This document shows positions 33,931-42,387 of a stretch of DNA of 64,000 bases, piece by piece. The notes beneath the pieces were generated by a model. The model was not told the DNA's origin. It saw only the letters and a list, made by a program, of their open reading frames with translations, and searched no databases. The DNA is from Chitinophagaceae bacterium UBA7600 (GTDB lineage Bacteria; Bacteroidota; Bacteroidia; Chitinophagales; Chitinophagaceae): positions 61,499-125,498 of the forward strand of contig DLKC01000026.1 of NCBI GenBank assembly GCA_002478885.1, read 5' to 3'. The position numbers and the translations under genes were made by a program. Numbering within the stretch: position 1 is the first letter of the stretch; the number at the start of each line of letters is the position of its first letter.

Positions 33931-35244
33931 ATGTCATTCATTGTTTTATTGCTCGGCATACTATTGCTTGTATTACTCATTACCTGGGCAAAACTGAATG
34001 CTTTTCTTTCCTTCGTGATCGTTTCCATTCTCATCGGCCTCTTTAACGGAATGGATGTTGCCGCTGTTACAGCATCTTTACAAAAAGGTATCGGCGACCT
34101 GCTGGGCTCTATCGTTATTATACTGGCACTGGGTGCCATGCTGGGCAAGCTTGTTGCCGACAGTGGTGCAGCACAAAAAATATCCAACGTACTCATGGAT
34201 GCTTTTGGTCGCAAGTACCTTGTATGGGCCCTGGTGCTGACAGCTTTTATCGTTGGCATTCCCCTCTTTTACAATGTTGGTTTTGTATTGATGTTCCCGC
34301 TTATTTATGCCGTATCAAACCGTTTCGATATTCCGGCAGTTTATATCGGGTTGCCCATGATGGCGGCATTGTCGGTTACACACGGCTATTTGCCGCCGCA
34401 CCCCTCACCTGTAGCGCTTATCGGGCAATACCACGCAGACCTTGGGATGACGTTGATTCTCGGCCTTATCGTGAGTATCCCCGTGATCATTATTGCCGGT
34501 CCGCTGTTTGCACTTACACTAAAAAAGTACAAGAACAAACCCATAGAAATTTTCAACACCGGGCAAATACCTGACGATCAGCTGCCATCGCTTTTCACCA
34601 GTATTTCCGCTGCCTTTATGCCGGTTTTCCTGATCGCTTTCCATACTGTTACCACGCTTATTGTTAAAGAGCCGAACAGCTTTACCAGGGTCATCAATGG
34701 CCTCGGTGACCCTGTGAATGCCATGGTCATTACATTGCTATATGCCTTGTATGCGCTTGGATTGAAACAAAAGAAATCAATGAGTAGCCTTATGTCGTCT
34801 CTCGCAGATGCCGTAAAAGATATTTCTATGATTCTTTTGATCGTAGGTGGTGCCGGTGGGTTAAAGCAAATACTCACCGATGCAGGCATCAGCGGGCAGA
34901 TCGCAGACATGCTCCATCACATGAATATTCACCCCTTACTCGCCGCCTGGCTCATTGCCGCGATCATCAGGGTCTGCATTGGTTCGGCAACAGTTGCGGG
35001 TTTAACCGCCGCAGGCATCATTGCGCCGATAGTGGCAACATCGGGCGTTAACCCTTCATTGATGGTATTGGCAACAGGCGCAGGCAGCCTCATGTTTTCG
35101 CATGTGAATGATGGTGGATTCTGGCTGTTTAAAGAATACTACAATATGAGCATAAAGCAAACACTAAAAACATGGAGCCTTATGGAAACGGTTGTTTCGG
35201 TCACTGGCATCATTATTATTTTTATATTGAATCTTTTTGTATAA
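33931..35244 (+). CDS. GntP-family permease (gluconate/D-serine type)
   Basis: 437 residues with about 12 membrane segments, no signal peptide. GntP signatures include ALGAMLGKLVADSGAAQKIS near residue 70, FYNVGFVLMFPL, THGYLPPHPSPVALIGQY, GGAGGLKQILTDAGISGQIAD and GSATVAGLTAAGIIAPIV. Members of this family import gluconate, other sugar acids, or D-serine (DsdX). The immediate downstream genes (RidA, a D-threonine aldolase/D-serine dehydratase-like enzyme, and an M19 dipeptidase) make an amino-acid substrate such as D-serine more likely than gluconate; that is inference from context. RidA starts 17 nt after its stop. Confidence 0.92.
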   Translation: MSFIVLLLGILLLVLLITWAKLNAFLSFVIVSILIGLFNGMDVAAVTASLQKGIGDLLGSIVIILALGAMLGKLVADSGAAQKISNVLMDAFGRKYLVWALVLTAFIVGIPLFYNVGFVLMFPLIYAVSNRFDIPAVYIGLPMMAALSVTHGYLPPHPSPVALIGQYHADLGMTLILGLIVSIPVIIIAGPLFALTLKKYKNKPIEIFNTGQIPDDQLPSLFTSISAAFMPVFLIAFHTVTTLIVKEPNSFTRVINGLGDPVNAMVITLLYALYALGLKQKKSMSSLMSSLADAVKDISMILLIVGGAGGLKQILTDAGISGQIADMLHHMNIHPLLAAWLIAAIIRVCIGSATVAGLTAAGIIAPIVATSGVNPSLMVLATGAGSLMFSHVNDGGFWLFKEYYNMSIKQTLKTWSLMETVVSVTGIIIIFILNLFV

Positions 35245-35261
35245 GCACTAATATATATATT

Positions 35262-35723
35262 ATGACACCTGAAGAGAATTTTTCAAAACTGGGATTACAA
35301 CTGCCACCTGCCCCGTCACCTAAAGGCGTTTACAAACCATTATTGATCGATGGCAACCATTGTTATGTATCAGGCCATGGACCTTACCTGCCCGATAATA
35401 CCCTTATCACCGGCCGCGTCGGCATCGATATGAATGAAGACGAAGCCAAAGCTGCCGCACAGCAAACCGGGCTCGCTATCCTTTCCACCTTGCGCAACGG
35501 GCTTGGATCATTGAATAAAGTAAAACGGGTGATCAAGGTCCTTGGCATGGTTAACTGCGAAAGCAATTTTGGCAAACATCCCTATGTGATCAATGGCTGC
35601 AGCGAACTGTTTGCCAAAGTGTGGGGCGAAGAAAATGGCGTGGGGGTAAGAAGCGCTGTGGGCATGGGTTCCTTGCCGCAAAATATTCCCGTCGAGATTG
35701 AAGCGCTGTTTGAACTGGAATAG
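35262..35723 (+). CDS. RidA-family (YjgF/YER057c) protein
   Basis: 153 residues from ATG 35262, 17 nt after the permease stop. The fold markers HCYVSGHGPYLPDN, AAQQTGLAILSTLRNGLGSLNKVKRVIKVLGMVNCESNFG, VINGCSELFAKVWGEENGVGVRSAVGMGSLPQNIPVEIEALFEL match the longer RidA subgroup. The Arg that binds substrate carboxylates in RidA (VGVRSAVG) is present. RidA deaminates 2-aminoacrylate and similar imines made by PLP-dependent Ser/Thr dehydratases, which fits the next gene. A longer frame starting at 35172 overlaps the permease and is rejected. Confidence 0.92.
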   Translation: MTPEENFSKLGLQLPPAPSPKGVYKPLLIDGNHCYVSGHGPYLPDNTLITGRVGIDMNEDEAKAAAQQTGLAILSTLRNGLGSLNKVKRVIKVLGMVNCESNFGKHPYVINGCSELFAKVWGEENGVGVRSAVGMGSLPQNIPVEIEALFELE

Positions 35724-35732
35724 ATTTTTGTT

Positions 35733-35778
35733 ACCGGCTTCATCGCTGCATTCAGCTGCTGTTGTGTCACTCACTTGT
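35733..35778 (-). repeat. Dispersed repeat copy 13 (short form, variant)
   Basis: GTTGTGTCACTCACTTGT at 35761-35778 (same variant core as copy 1), 22-nt spacer, ACCGGC at 35733-35738. The outer T-rich tail begins directly after the RidA stop codon at 35723. Confidence 0.75.
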
Positions 35779-35821
35779 GCCGCAACAAAACATTCATCAA
35801 ATACAAGCACAACTATACAAT

Positions 35822-36925
35822 ATGAATTGGTACGGAATAGAAAACATCAACACGATCGACTCGCCTGCACTGGTTGTTTATAAAGAAAGAGCCAAAGAAA
35901 ACATCAGCCTCCTGCTCCAAATGGTCGGCAACGATCCGGCAAGGGTAAGGCCGCATGTAAAGACCAACAAGATATCTGAAGTATGCCAGTTAATGCTGGA
36001 TGCAGGCATCGACCGGTTCAAGTGCGCCACGATCGCTGAGGCAGAAATGCTTGCACTGATTAGCGCAAAAGATGTATTGCTGGCTTACCAACCTGTCGGG
36101 CCTAAAGCGCAACGCCTTATCCAATTGATCAAAACATACCCTCAAACAAAGTTTTCCTGTGTATTTGATACCAGTGAAACGGCCGCGTATTTGTCAAAAC
36201 TCGCAGTGGAAAATAACTGCCATGTCGATCTTTTCATTGACCTGAACACAGGCATGAACAGAACAGGGATAAAAGCTGCAGATGCATTACAGTTATTCAA
36301 AGAAGTTGCCGGGTTACCCAATATCAGCGTCATTGGCTTGCATGGTTATGACGGCCATATCAGGGATACCGACACAGCAGAACGCAAAGCAAAAGCAGAT
36401 GCAGCGTACAAAGAAATAACAAGTTTAAAAGAAGCAATTGAATCCGTTACCAAACAAGCGCTCACCATTGTAGCGGGTGGTTCACCGACGTTCCCGGTAC
36501 ATGCAAAGCGGCTGAATATGGAATGCAGCCCGGGCACATTTGTTTTCTGGGACTGGGGTTATAAACACCAGACGCCGGATGAACCATTTGATTATGCGGC
36601 ACTCGTGGTAACAAGAGTAATCTCCATTGTTGATGCAACGCATGTAACCACAGACCTCGGGCATAAGGCAGTGGCGGCTGAAAATCCCTTTCCCCGGGTC
36701 CATTTTTTGAACGCGCCGGAAGCAACTCCTGTCGGTCAAAGCGAAGAGCACCTTGTATTGGAAGTGCCAGACAGCAGCCAATACAAAGTTGGCGATGTAT
36801 TATACGGCGTGCCGGTGCATATATGCCCGACAGTGGCCCTGTATGACAGCGCCGTTGTAATCAAAGATCACAAAGCTGTGGGAACATGGAAGGTTGTTTC
36901 GAGGGACCGGAAAATTACCGTGTAA
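35822..36925 (+). CDS. D-threonine aldolase / D-serine dehydratase-like PLP enzyme
   Basis: 367 residues from ATG 35822. Fold-type III (alanine-racemase-like) PLP enzyme: the N-terminal barrel has DSPALVVYKERAKENI and the PLP-lysine motif RPHVKTNKI near residue 42. The C-terminal D-serine-dehydratase-like domain has VTTDLGHKAVAAENPFP and the metal site HICPTVALYD, whose His and Cys coordinate zinc or another metal in characterised members. Family reactions are D-threonine to glycine + acetaldehyde, or D-serine to pyruvate + ammonia. The upstream RidA favours a dehydratase that releases 2-aminoacrylate. The frame from 35762 starts inside the repeat zone and is rejected. Confidence 0.9.
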   Translation: MNWYGIENINTIDSPALVVYKERAKENISLLLQMVGNDPARVRPHVKTNKISEVCQLMLDAGIDRFKCATIAEAEMLALISAKDVLLAYQPVGPKAQRLIQLIKTYPQTKFSCVFDTSETAAYLSKLAVENNCHVDLFIDLNTGMNRTGIKAADALQLFKEVAGLPNISVIGLHGYDGHIRDTDTAERKAKADAAYKEITSLKEAIESVTKQALTIVAGGSPTFPVHAKRLNMECSPGTFVFWDWGYKHQTPDEPFDYAALVVTRVISIVDATHVTTDLGHKAVAAENPFPRVHFLNAPEATPVGQSEEHLVLEVPDSSQYKVGDVLYGVPVHICPTVALYDSAVVIKDHKAVGTWKVVSRDRKITV

Positions 36926-36991
36926 CCGTTGATGTCAAACATCGGAGTAGTGTTTTTTCATGGCCCTTTTCTGACGAATAGCGTTCGGAAC

Positions 36992-37040
36992 GTACAAGCG
37001 TGCGACGCAACGAATGTTTAATGTTTGTTCAAAAGCCAGG
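36992..37040 (+). repeat. Dispersed repeat copy 14 (short form)
   Basis: GTACAAGCGTGCGACGCAAC at 36992-37011 (one mismatch), 23-nt spacer, GCCAGG at 37035-37040, within the D-amino-acid gene cluster. Confidence 0.85.
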
Positions 37041-37106
37041 CTCACAAAAGATTTTATACAACGTAAATCATAAATACAGCAATTACAAAAACTCAAAATC
37101 AGCAGA

Positions 37107-38177
37107 ATGTTTACGATAGACGCACATTTGGACCTTAGCATGAATGCAATGGAATGGAACCGCGACCTGCGCAAAACAGTTTATGAGATACGCGAAAGGG
37201 AAAAAGGGATGGCCGATAAACGCGACCGGGCAAAGGGCACCGTTGCGTTTCCTGAACTGCGCAAAGGCAAAGTGGGTTTGGTAGTGGCCACACAGATCGC
37301 AAGATTTGTTGCTCCTGAAAACCCGCTTCCCGGCTGGCATTCACCCCAACAGGCATGGGCACAAACGCAGGGCCAGCTTGCCTGGTACAAAGCCATGGAA
37401 GCGGAAGGCGAAATGGTAATGATCAAAGATCTTGCGGCGCTGGAAGCACATCTTGCGCTTTGGATGAATGATGATGACAACGATAAAAAACCGATCGGCT
37501 ATATACTTAGTCTTGAAGGGGCTGATTCCATTGTAACACTTGATTACCTGCATACCGCATACAATTACGGCTTGCGGGCATTAGGGCCTGCGCACTATGG
37601 CCCGGGCCGTTACGCAAACGGCACTGATGCCACCGGTCATTTAAATGAAGCGGGTAAAGCATTGATAAAAGAAATGGATTCGCTGCACATGATTCTGGAC
37701 GCAACACATTTATGTGACGATGCCTGGTGGGATGCGATGGATATTTTCAACGGCCCCGTTTGGGCGAGCCACAATAATTGCCGTGCATTGGTAGATCACA
37801 ACCGGCAGTTCAGCGATGACATGATCAAAACACTCATACAGCGCGATGCGGTGATTGGTGCGGCCTTCGACGCATGGATGATTGTTCCGGGCTGGCAGCG
37901 GGGTGTTTCGGAACCAAAAGCGATGGGCTGTAGCCTGGAAAAATTACTGGATCATGTTGATCATATTTGCCAGCTTGCAGGCAACGCACTGCACGTAGGC
38001 ATCGGTACCGACCTCGACGGCGGCTACGGGTTGGAACAAAGCCCGTATGATATTGACACCATCGCCGACCTGCAGCATATACCCGGGTTATTACAGAAGC
38101 GGGGTTATAAACAAGTCGATATTGAAAATATGATGCATGGCAACTGGCTAAGGCTATTAAGGAAAGCCTGGGCATGA
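37107..38177 (+). CDS. Membrane dipeptidase, peptidase family M19
   Basis: 356 residues, no signal peptide seen. The M19 binuclear zinc site is visible: DAHLDLSMNAMEW (HxD, residues 5-7), the bridging Glu in LSLEGADS near 135, and the His ligands in ILDATHLCDDAWWDAM and VWASHNNCRAL, with the substrate-binding region GIGTDLDGGYG near 295. M19 enzymes cleave L-Xaa-D-Xaa dipeptides and some are active on D,D-dipeptides, so it fits with the D-amino-acid enzymes just upstream, releasing D-residues for the PLP enzyme. It follows by 181 nt, with a repeat copy in the gap. Confidence 0.9.
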   Translation: MFTIDAHLDLSMNAMEWNRDLRKTVYEIREREKGMADKRDRAKGTVAFPELRKGKVGLVVATQIARFVAPENPLPGWHSPQQAWAQTQGQLAWYKAMEAEGEMVMIKDLAALEAHLALWMNDDDNDKKPIGYILSLEGADSIVTLDYLHTAYNYGLRALGPAHYGPGRYANGTDATGHLNEAGKALIKEMDSLHMILDATHLCDDAWWDAMDIFNGPVWASHNNCRALVDHNRQFSDDMIKTLIQRDAVIGAAFDAWMIVPGWQRGVSEPKAMGCSLEKLLDHVDHICQLAGNALHVGIGTDLDGGYGLEQSPYDIDTIADLQHIPGLLQKRGYKQVDIENMMHGNWLRLLRKAWA

Positions 38178-38253
38178 CAATACGCATAAACCCGCATGAC
38201 TTATATCATAATAGATGATGAACTGTGACACAATCTTTGCATAAAAATTCAAT

Positions 38254-39540
38254 ATGTACACACCCGTAAAGTACGTAAGTCCGTCAGAGGCGTTATCGAT
38301 TATTGAATCCGGTAACCGCATTTTTATACACGGCAGTGCGCATACCCCTACTTATTTATTGAAACACCTTGCAGAAGAAGCGCCGCGGTTAAGAGATGTT
38401 GAGGCAGTTTTTATTACCGTTTATGGTGATATATATATCAATCAACCCCAATACAAGGATAGCTTTATTGTAAACTCATTGTTTGTATCCGATTCTATCC
38501 GTGCTTCGGTAAGAGATGGCTATGCAGATTATATCCCGACTTTCCTCAGCGAAATACCCGACCTGTTCAAACGCAATATTCTTCCGCTCGATGTGGCACT
38601 CGTAACCGTTTCGCCACCCGACCAGCATGGCTACTGTTCACTGGGTGTGTCGGTCGACATAGCCAGAAGCGCGGTTAACTGCACTAAAAAAATTATTGCA
38701 TTGGTAAACCCCAATGCGCCACGCACACATGGCGACAGCCTTATACACAGCAGCCGCTTTGATGCTATGGTTTATCATGATGCGCCTTTGCATACGACCG
38801 ACTATGGCGAGAAATTCACCGCCGACACGGTTAAGATCGGCGAAAACGTAGCCTCACTTATCGATGATGGCTGCACCCTGCAAATGGGCATTGGCGCCAT
38901 TCCCGATGCGGTGCTTAAATGCCTAACCAATCATAAAAATCTTGGCGTACATACTGAGATGTGCTCCGATGGCATCATCGATCTCGTTGAAAAAGATGTA
39001 ATCAACAACCGGCTTAAGAAAATTCACCCCAACAAAACCGTTTCTTCGTTTGCATTAGGCAGTCAGAAACTTTACCAATATTTAAACGACAATCCATCAT
39101 TTGCTTTTCTGGATATAGATTATGTAAACGATCCCCATGTTATTCGCCGCAACCCGAAAATGATCGCTATCAACAGCGCGATTGAAATTGATATTACCGG
39201 CCAGGTTTGCGCCGATACGATCGGAACCATGCAATACTCAGGCGTTGGCGGGCAAATGGACTTCATCCGCGGCGCATCACTTAGCGAAGGCGGAAAACCG
39301 ATCATCGCGATTCCTTCGCGCACTGCCAAAGGCATTTCACGAATTGCGCCAACACTAAAACTCGGTGCCGACGTAGTAACCACCCGCGCGCATGTGCATT
39401 ATGTGGTAACCGAATATGGTATCGCATACCTCTTTGGAAAAAATCTGCGCCAGCGTGCAAAGGCACTCATCGGCATCGCTCATCCCGATGACCGGGAAAT
39501 GCTCGAGCAGGCCTGCTTCGAAAGGTTCAAAATATTTTAG
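38254..39540 (+). CDS. Acetyl-CoA hydrolase/transferase family protein
   Basis: 428 residues of the CoA-transferase family I (4-hydroxybutyrate CoA-transferase-like). Motifs: VSPSEALSIIESGNRIFIHGSAHTP near the N-terminus, the oxyanion-type GIGAIPDAVLKCL, the catalytic Glu in HTEMCSDGIIDL (about 240), and GVGGQMDFIRGASLSEGGKPIIAIPS. It probably moves CoA between acetate or another short acid and an acyl-CoA, e.g. in acetate or butyrate metabolism. Starts 76 nt after the dipeptidase; a strong terminator follows at 39564-39596. Confidence 0.92.
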   Translation: MYTPVKYVSPSEALSIIESGNRIFIHGSAHTPTYLLKHLAEEAPRLRDVEAVFITVYGDIYINQPQYKDSFIVNSLFVSDSIRASVRDGYADYIPTFLSEIPDLFKRNILPLDVALVTVSPPDQHGYCSLGVSVDIARSAVNCTKKIIALVNPNAPRTHGDSLIHSSRFDAMVYHDAPLHTTDYGEKFTADTVKIGENVASLIDDGCTLQMGIGAIPDAVLKCLTNHKNLGVHTEMCSDGIIDLVEKDVINNRLKKIHPNKTVSSFALGSQKLYQYLNDNPSFAFLDIDYVNDPHVIRRNPKMIAINSAIEIDITGQVCADTIGTMQYSGVGGQMDFIRGASLSEGGKPIIAIPSRTAKGISRIAPTLKLGADVVTTRAHVHYVVTEYGIAYLFGKNLRQRAKALIGIAHPDDREMLEQACFERFKIF

Positions 39541-39563
39541 TTTATTCTTCCTCCTTTTGTAAA

Positions 39564-39596
39564 GTAACCCCGCTGCAATGTGGGGTTACTTTTTTA
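39564..39596 (+). terminator. Rho-independent terminator of the CoA-transferase gene
   Basis: Stem GTAACCCC (39564-39571) / GGGGTTAC (39582-39589) with a 10-nt loop and six Ts. Its T-tract runs directly into the outer end of repeat copy 15. Confidence 0.88.
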
Positions 39597-39600
39597 TGGA

Positions 39601-39648
39601 CCCGGCTGAGGAATAAACAGCGGCCTCTGTTGCGTCGCACACTTGTAC
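39601..39648 (-). repeat. Dispersed repeat copy 15 (short form)
   Basis: Perfect box at 39629-39648, 22-nt spacer, CCCGGC at 39601-39606. The outer end merges with the T-tract of the preceding terminator. Confidence 0.9.
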
Positions 39649-39734
39649 ACCGTCGCAATGAGTAGCTGAAAACCTTTGCTAAAAAAAGAATTGGCTTAAT
39701 TTACATTCCACGATCGTACCCACCATATGTTTTG

Positions 39735-39760
39735 ATGATTAAAAACGCTGTTTTAATCAT
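39735..39760. promoter_or_regulatory. Perfect 10-bp dyad upstream of the Rid-fold lipoprotein
   Basis: ATGATTAAAA (39735-39744), 6-nt centre, TTTTAATCAT (39751-39760). AT-rich and without a T-tract, so it looks more like an operator than a terminator. The next gene starts 105 nt downstream. Confidence 0.4.
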
Positions 39761-39865
39761 TAATTGAAATTTGAGTTGGTGAAGCAAAGGCTACTTTAAC
39801 CACAAGCAAAACATCCGTATATTTAAGCAGCATCATAGAATCCGCTCACCAAAACAAAAAAACAA

Positions 39866-40375
39866 ATGACAAAGATTGTACTTATTGCTTCCGGTATTTT
39901 AGCCGGGTTTTCCCTTCTTGCAGGCTGTAACAGCAATGATAGCTCAAAAGCCCCGGCAGAAAATACAGCCGCAGTAACACAGGTTGATACGCCGGAATAT
40001 TTTAACCTGCGCCCAAAACTCGAAAAAGAATATGGTTATTCACATGCCGTAAGAATGGGCGATGAGATAATCATCTCCGGTGCGGTTAGCATGAATGACT
40101 CAGGGATTATTGTAGGGGCCGGCAGCATGGAGCAACAGATGAAAAACTGTTACAGTGATCTCGAAAAAATCTTACAACATTATGGTTGCACTTTTGATGA
40201 TGTATATGCCGAAAACATTTACACAACCAACATGGCCGATTTCATAAAGGCATCCGGCTATCGCAACAGCATTTATACAAAACAATTTCCGACAGGCACC
40301 TGGCTTGAGGTAAAAGGGTTAGCCCTCGTAGGCCAACTTATTGAGATTGATATGGAAGCCCGCAAAAAGAAATAG
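39866..40375 (+). CDS. Lipoprotein with a RidA-like fold
   Basis: 169 residues. Lipoprotein signal with lipobox LLAGC (Cys about 20), followed by a Ser/Ala-rich linker and a RidA/YjgF domain from about residue 45: YGYSHAVRMGDEIIISGAVSMNDSG, MKNCYSDLEKILQHYGCTFDDVYAENIYTTNMADF, and FPTGTWLEVKGLALVGQLIEIDMEAR. The substrate-binding Arg of true RidA is not seen at the usual place (TWLEVKGLA), so imine deaminase activity is doubtful. It is a membrane-anchored second Rid protein near the cytoplasmic RidA at 35262. A dyad upstream may regulate it. Confidence 0.85.
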   Translation: MTKIVLIASGILAGFSLLAGCNSNDSSKAPAENTAAVTQVDTPEYFNLRPKLEKEYGYSHAVRMGDEIIISGAVSMNDSGIIVGAGSMEQQMKNCYSDLEKILQHYGCTFDDVYAENIYTTNMADFIKASGYRNSIYTKQFPTGTWLEVKGLALVGQLIEIDMEARKKK

Positions 40376-40518
40376 TTGCTCTTACAAGAAATTAAATTCT
40401 ATTCGCCGGGTTTCCCCGCCATCTGCAACGCGATAAGGGAGATAAGGGAAACCCGGCGGGTAAAACCGCGGTAAAAAATCAATGCCTGGCAACCAACCGG
40501 TAAAAGCATTCTTATAAC

Positions 40519-42249
40519 TCATTTTTTATAAACAGTTTTTCCTTCCTTAATCGTTTCCAGTATTTGTATATCCTTAATAGCACCCGGTTCAATCTTTAAA
40601 GGATTTTTGTCAAGAACAACCATATCTGCAAGCTTTCCTGCTGTTAGCGTTCCTTTAGTGTTTTCTTCGAAATATTGATAGGCAGCCCATTTAGTGATAC
40701 TTTCCAACGCCACGTAAGGGCTAACTCTTTCATTGGACCCGATAATATCCCCGGATCTGCTTGCGCGGTTAACGGTTGTATATAGGATCATGATACTGCT
40801 GGGTAACGCAACCGGTGCATCGTGGTGCTCCGTAAATAGCATATTTTTATTTAAAGCAGTTGCAGTCGGAGAAATTTTATATGCCCGCTCTTTACCAAGT
40901 GTTTCATCGCGATGCCAATCTCCCCAATAATAGGTATGCATTGAAAAGAACGATGGAATAATACCAAGCGCTTTCATGGAATCAAGCTGGTCATACCTGA
41001 TTGCCTGTGCGTGAATCATGACTGATCTTCTGTCATTGTTCCCGTAAAGGTTTGCCGCCTGTCTTACGGCACCAATAAACTGGTCAGCCGCAGCATCGCC
41101 ATTACAATGCGTAATCAGCTGCCAGTTATTGGCAAAAGCTGAATCTACTAAAGCATCAACAGCTTTGTCGCTTTCGATAGCAGGATAACCTTTATAAGAA
41201 CGGGGTTGACCTGGTGGCGGAACCAAATAAGGTTGAGTAAGCCATGCTGTTTTTCCCTGTACTGAACCATCAAGAGATAACTTCACACCCGCTACCCGGA
41301 AATGATTGGTATAATTTTTTTGCGTTCCAACTGTGTGCATATAATCCATTTGAGAAACCAGGTCTGGGTATGCAGCTAAATCAACAGGTATTTCATTCCT
41401 GCTTGCAAGCAGTTTCCACGTGTCAACTGTTGCTGCGGCAGCTCTGCCTTCCTGGATAGTAGTAAAACCGAATTTCAGGTAGGCATCAATACCCGCTTTC
41501 GCTAACCCTATATTGGCAACAGTGTCAAGTGTTGCATAAAATTTTGCAATGGGTATTATGGAGGCCATTTCTTCCAGCACCCCATTTGGCTCGTCAGTTC
41601 CTTTTTTTCTGCGGATGACACCTCCCGGTGGATCCTTTACGCCTTTGGTATATCCAACCAATTCAAGCACTTTATGATTTACAACAGCGAGGTGGCCTGA
41701 CTGGTGAATAACAATTACCGGAAGAGTTGTGGAGATTTTATCAAGATCATCTGCAGTTGGCGGAAGTTTTTCTTTCAACTGTGCATCATCATATCCAAAG
41801 CCAATGATGATTTGATATTTGTCTATTATTGCCTGGTTATTTTTCTCCCATTCTTTCATGGCAGAGATGACATCAGCAATACTACTGACAGGCCCATCAG
41901 GAGCAGGCAAGAGATTTGCAGCAACTGCCTGTAGCCCTGCAAGCGAAGCATGTCCATGGGCATCTATAAATCCGGGTACCAAAGTTTTATCTTCAAGATC
42001 AACCATCACATGATTTTCGCCTGCCCGTTTCATCGCTTCCTCTTTGCTTCCGGCAAAAGCAATTTTCCCGTCCTTTACAAGAATGGCCTCTACATAAGCC
42101 GCACTATCTCCTTCCATGGTTAATATATCGCCATTATAATACATTGTATAAGCGCTGCTATCGGAATTTGGATTTTGATTATCCTGTTGAGTGTTGCAAC
42201 TACTTAAGCCTACGGTAAAAAGTATGCAGTAAAAGACTAACTTTTGCAT
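40519..42249 (-). CDS. YtcJ-like amidohydrolase lipoprotein
   Basis: 576 residues from ATG 42249, with a lipoprotein signal (MQKLVFYCILFTVGLSSCNTQ, lipobox LSSC). Amidohydrolase family 3 (YtcJ/NfdA-like): N-terminal beta-sandwich strand MYYNGDILTMEGDSAAYVEAILVKDGKIAFAGS, metal motif VPGFIDAHGHASL, ITHCNGDAAADQFI and the distal LFTEHHDAPVALPSSIMIL. Characterised relatives cleave N-substituted formamides and other amides; substrate unknown. The longer frame to 42306 crosses the promoter-like TAAATTTG at 42271-42278 and is rejected. Convergent with the Rid-fold lipoprotein. Confidence 0.9.
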   Translation of the reverse strand: MQKLVFYCILFTVGLSSCNTQQDNQNPNSDSSAYTMYYNGDILTMEGDSAAYVEAILVKDGKIAFAGSKEEAMKRAGENHVMVDLEDKTLVPGFIDAHGHASLAGLQAVAANLLPAPDGPVSSIADVISAMKEWEKNNQAIIDKYQIIIGFGYDDAQLKEKLPPTADDLDKISTTLPVIVIHQSGHLAVVNHKVLELVGYTKGVKDPPGGVIRRKKGTDEPNGVLEEMASIIPIAKFYATLDTVANIGLAKAGIDAYLKFGFTTIQEGRAAAATVDTWKLLASRNEIPVDLAAYPDLVSQMDYMHTVGTQKNYTNHFRVAGVKLSLDGSVQGKTAWLTQPYLVPPPGQPRSYKGYPAIESDKAVDALVDSAFANNWQLITHCNGDAAADQFIGAVRQAANLYGNNDRRSVMIHAQAIRYDQLDSMKALGIIPSFFSMHTYYWGDWHRDETLGKERAYKISPTATALNKNMLFTEHHDAPVALPSSIMILYTTVNRASRSGDIIGSNERVSPYVALESITKWAAYQYFEENTKGTLTAGKLADMVVLDKNPLKIEPGAIKDIQILETIKEGKTVYKK

Positions 42250-42270
42250 GAACGGTGGTTTTGGTTGAAT

Positions 42271-42278
42271 CAAATTTA
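42271..42278 (-). promoter_or_regulatory. -7 promoter box for the amidohydrolase
   Basis: Minus-strand TAAATTTG matches TAnnTTTG, 21 nt before ATG 42249. Confidence 0.4.
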
Positions 42279-42387
42279 AAAAAATTCTACTGGTAAATGT
42301 TAACAAGCAAGTTGTTGTAAAGAGCCACTACAAAATATTTTCGCGAGGTAAACAATAACAGCACTATTATAATTTAGAAACTGCCCT

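Larger units (their letters stand above)
39541..39865. other. 325-nt intergenic region: terminator, repeat, dyad
   Basis: Holds the terminator of the CoA-transferase gene (39564-39596), repeat copy 15 (39601-39648), and a 10-bp dyad at 39735-39760. No ORF or RNA gene seen. Confidence 0.6.
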
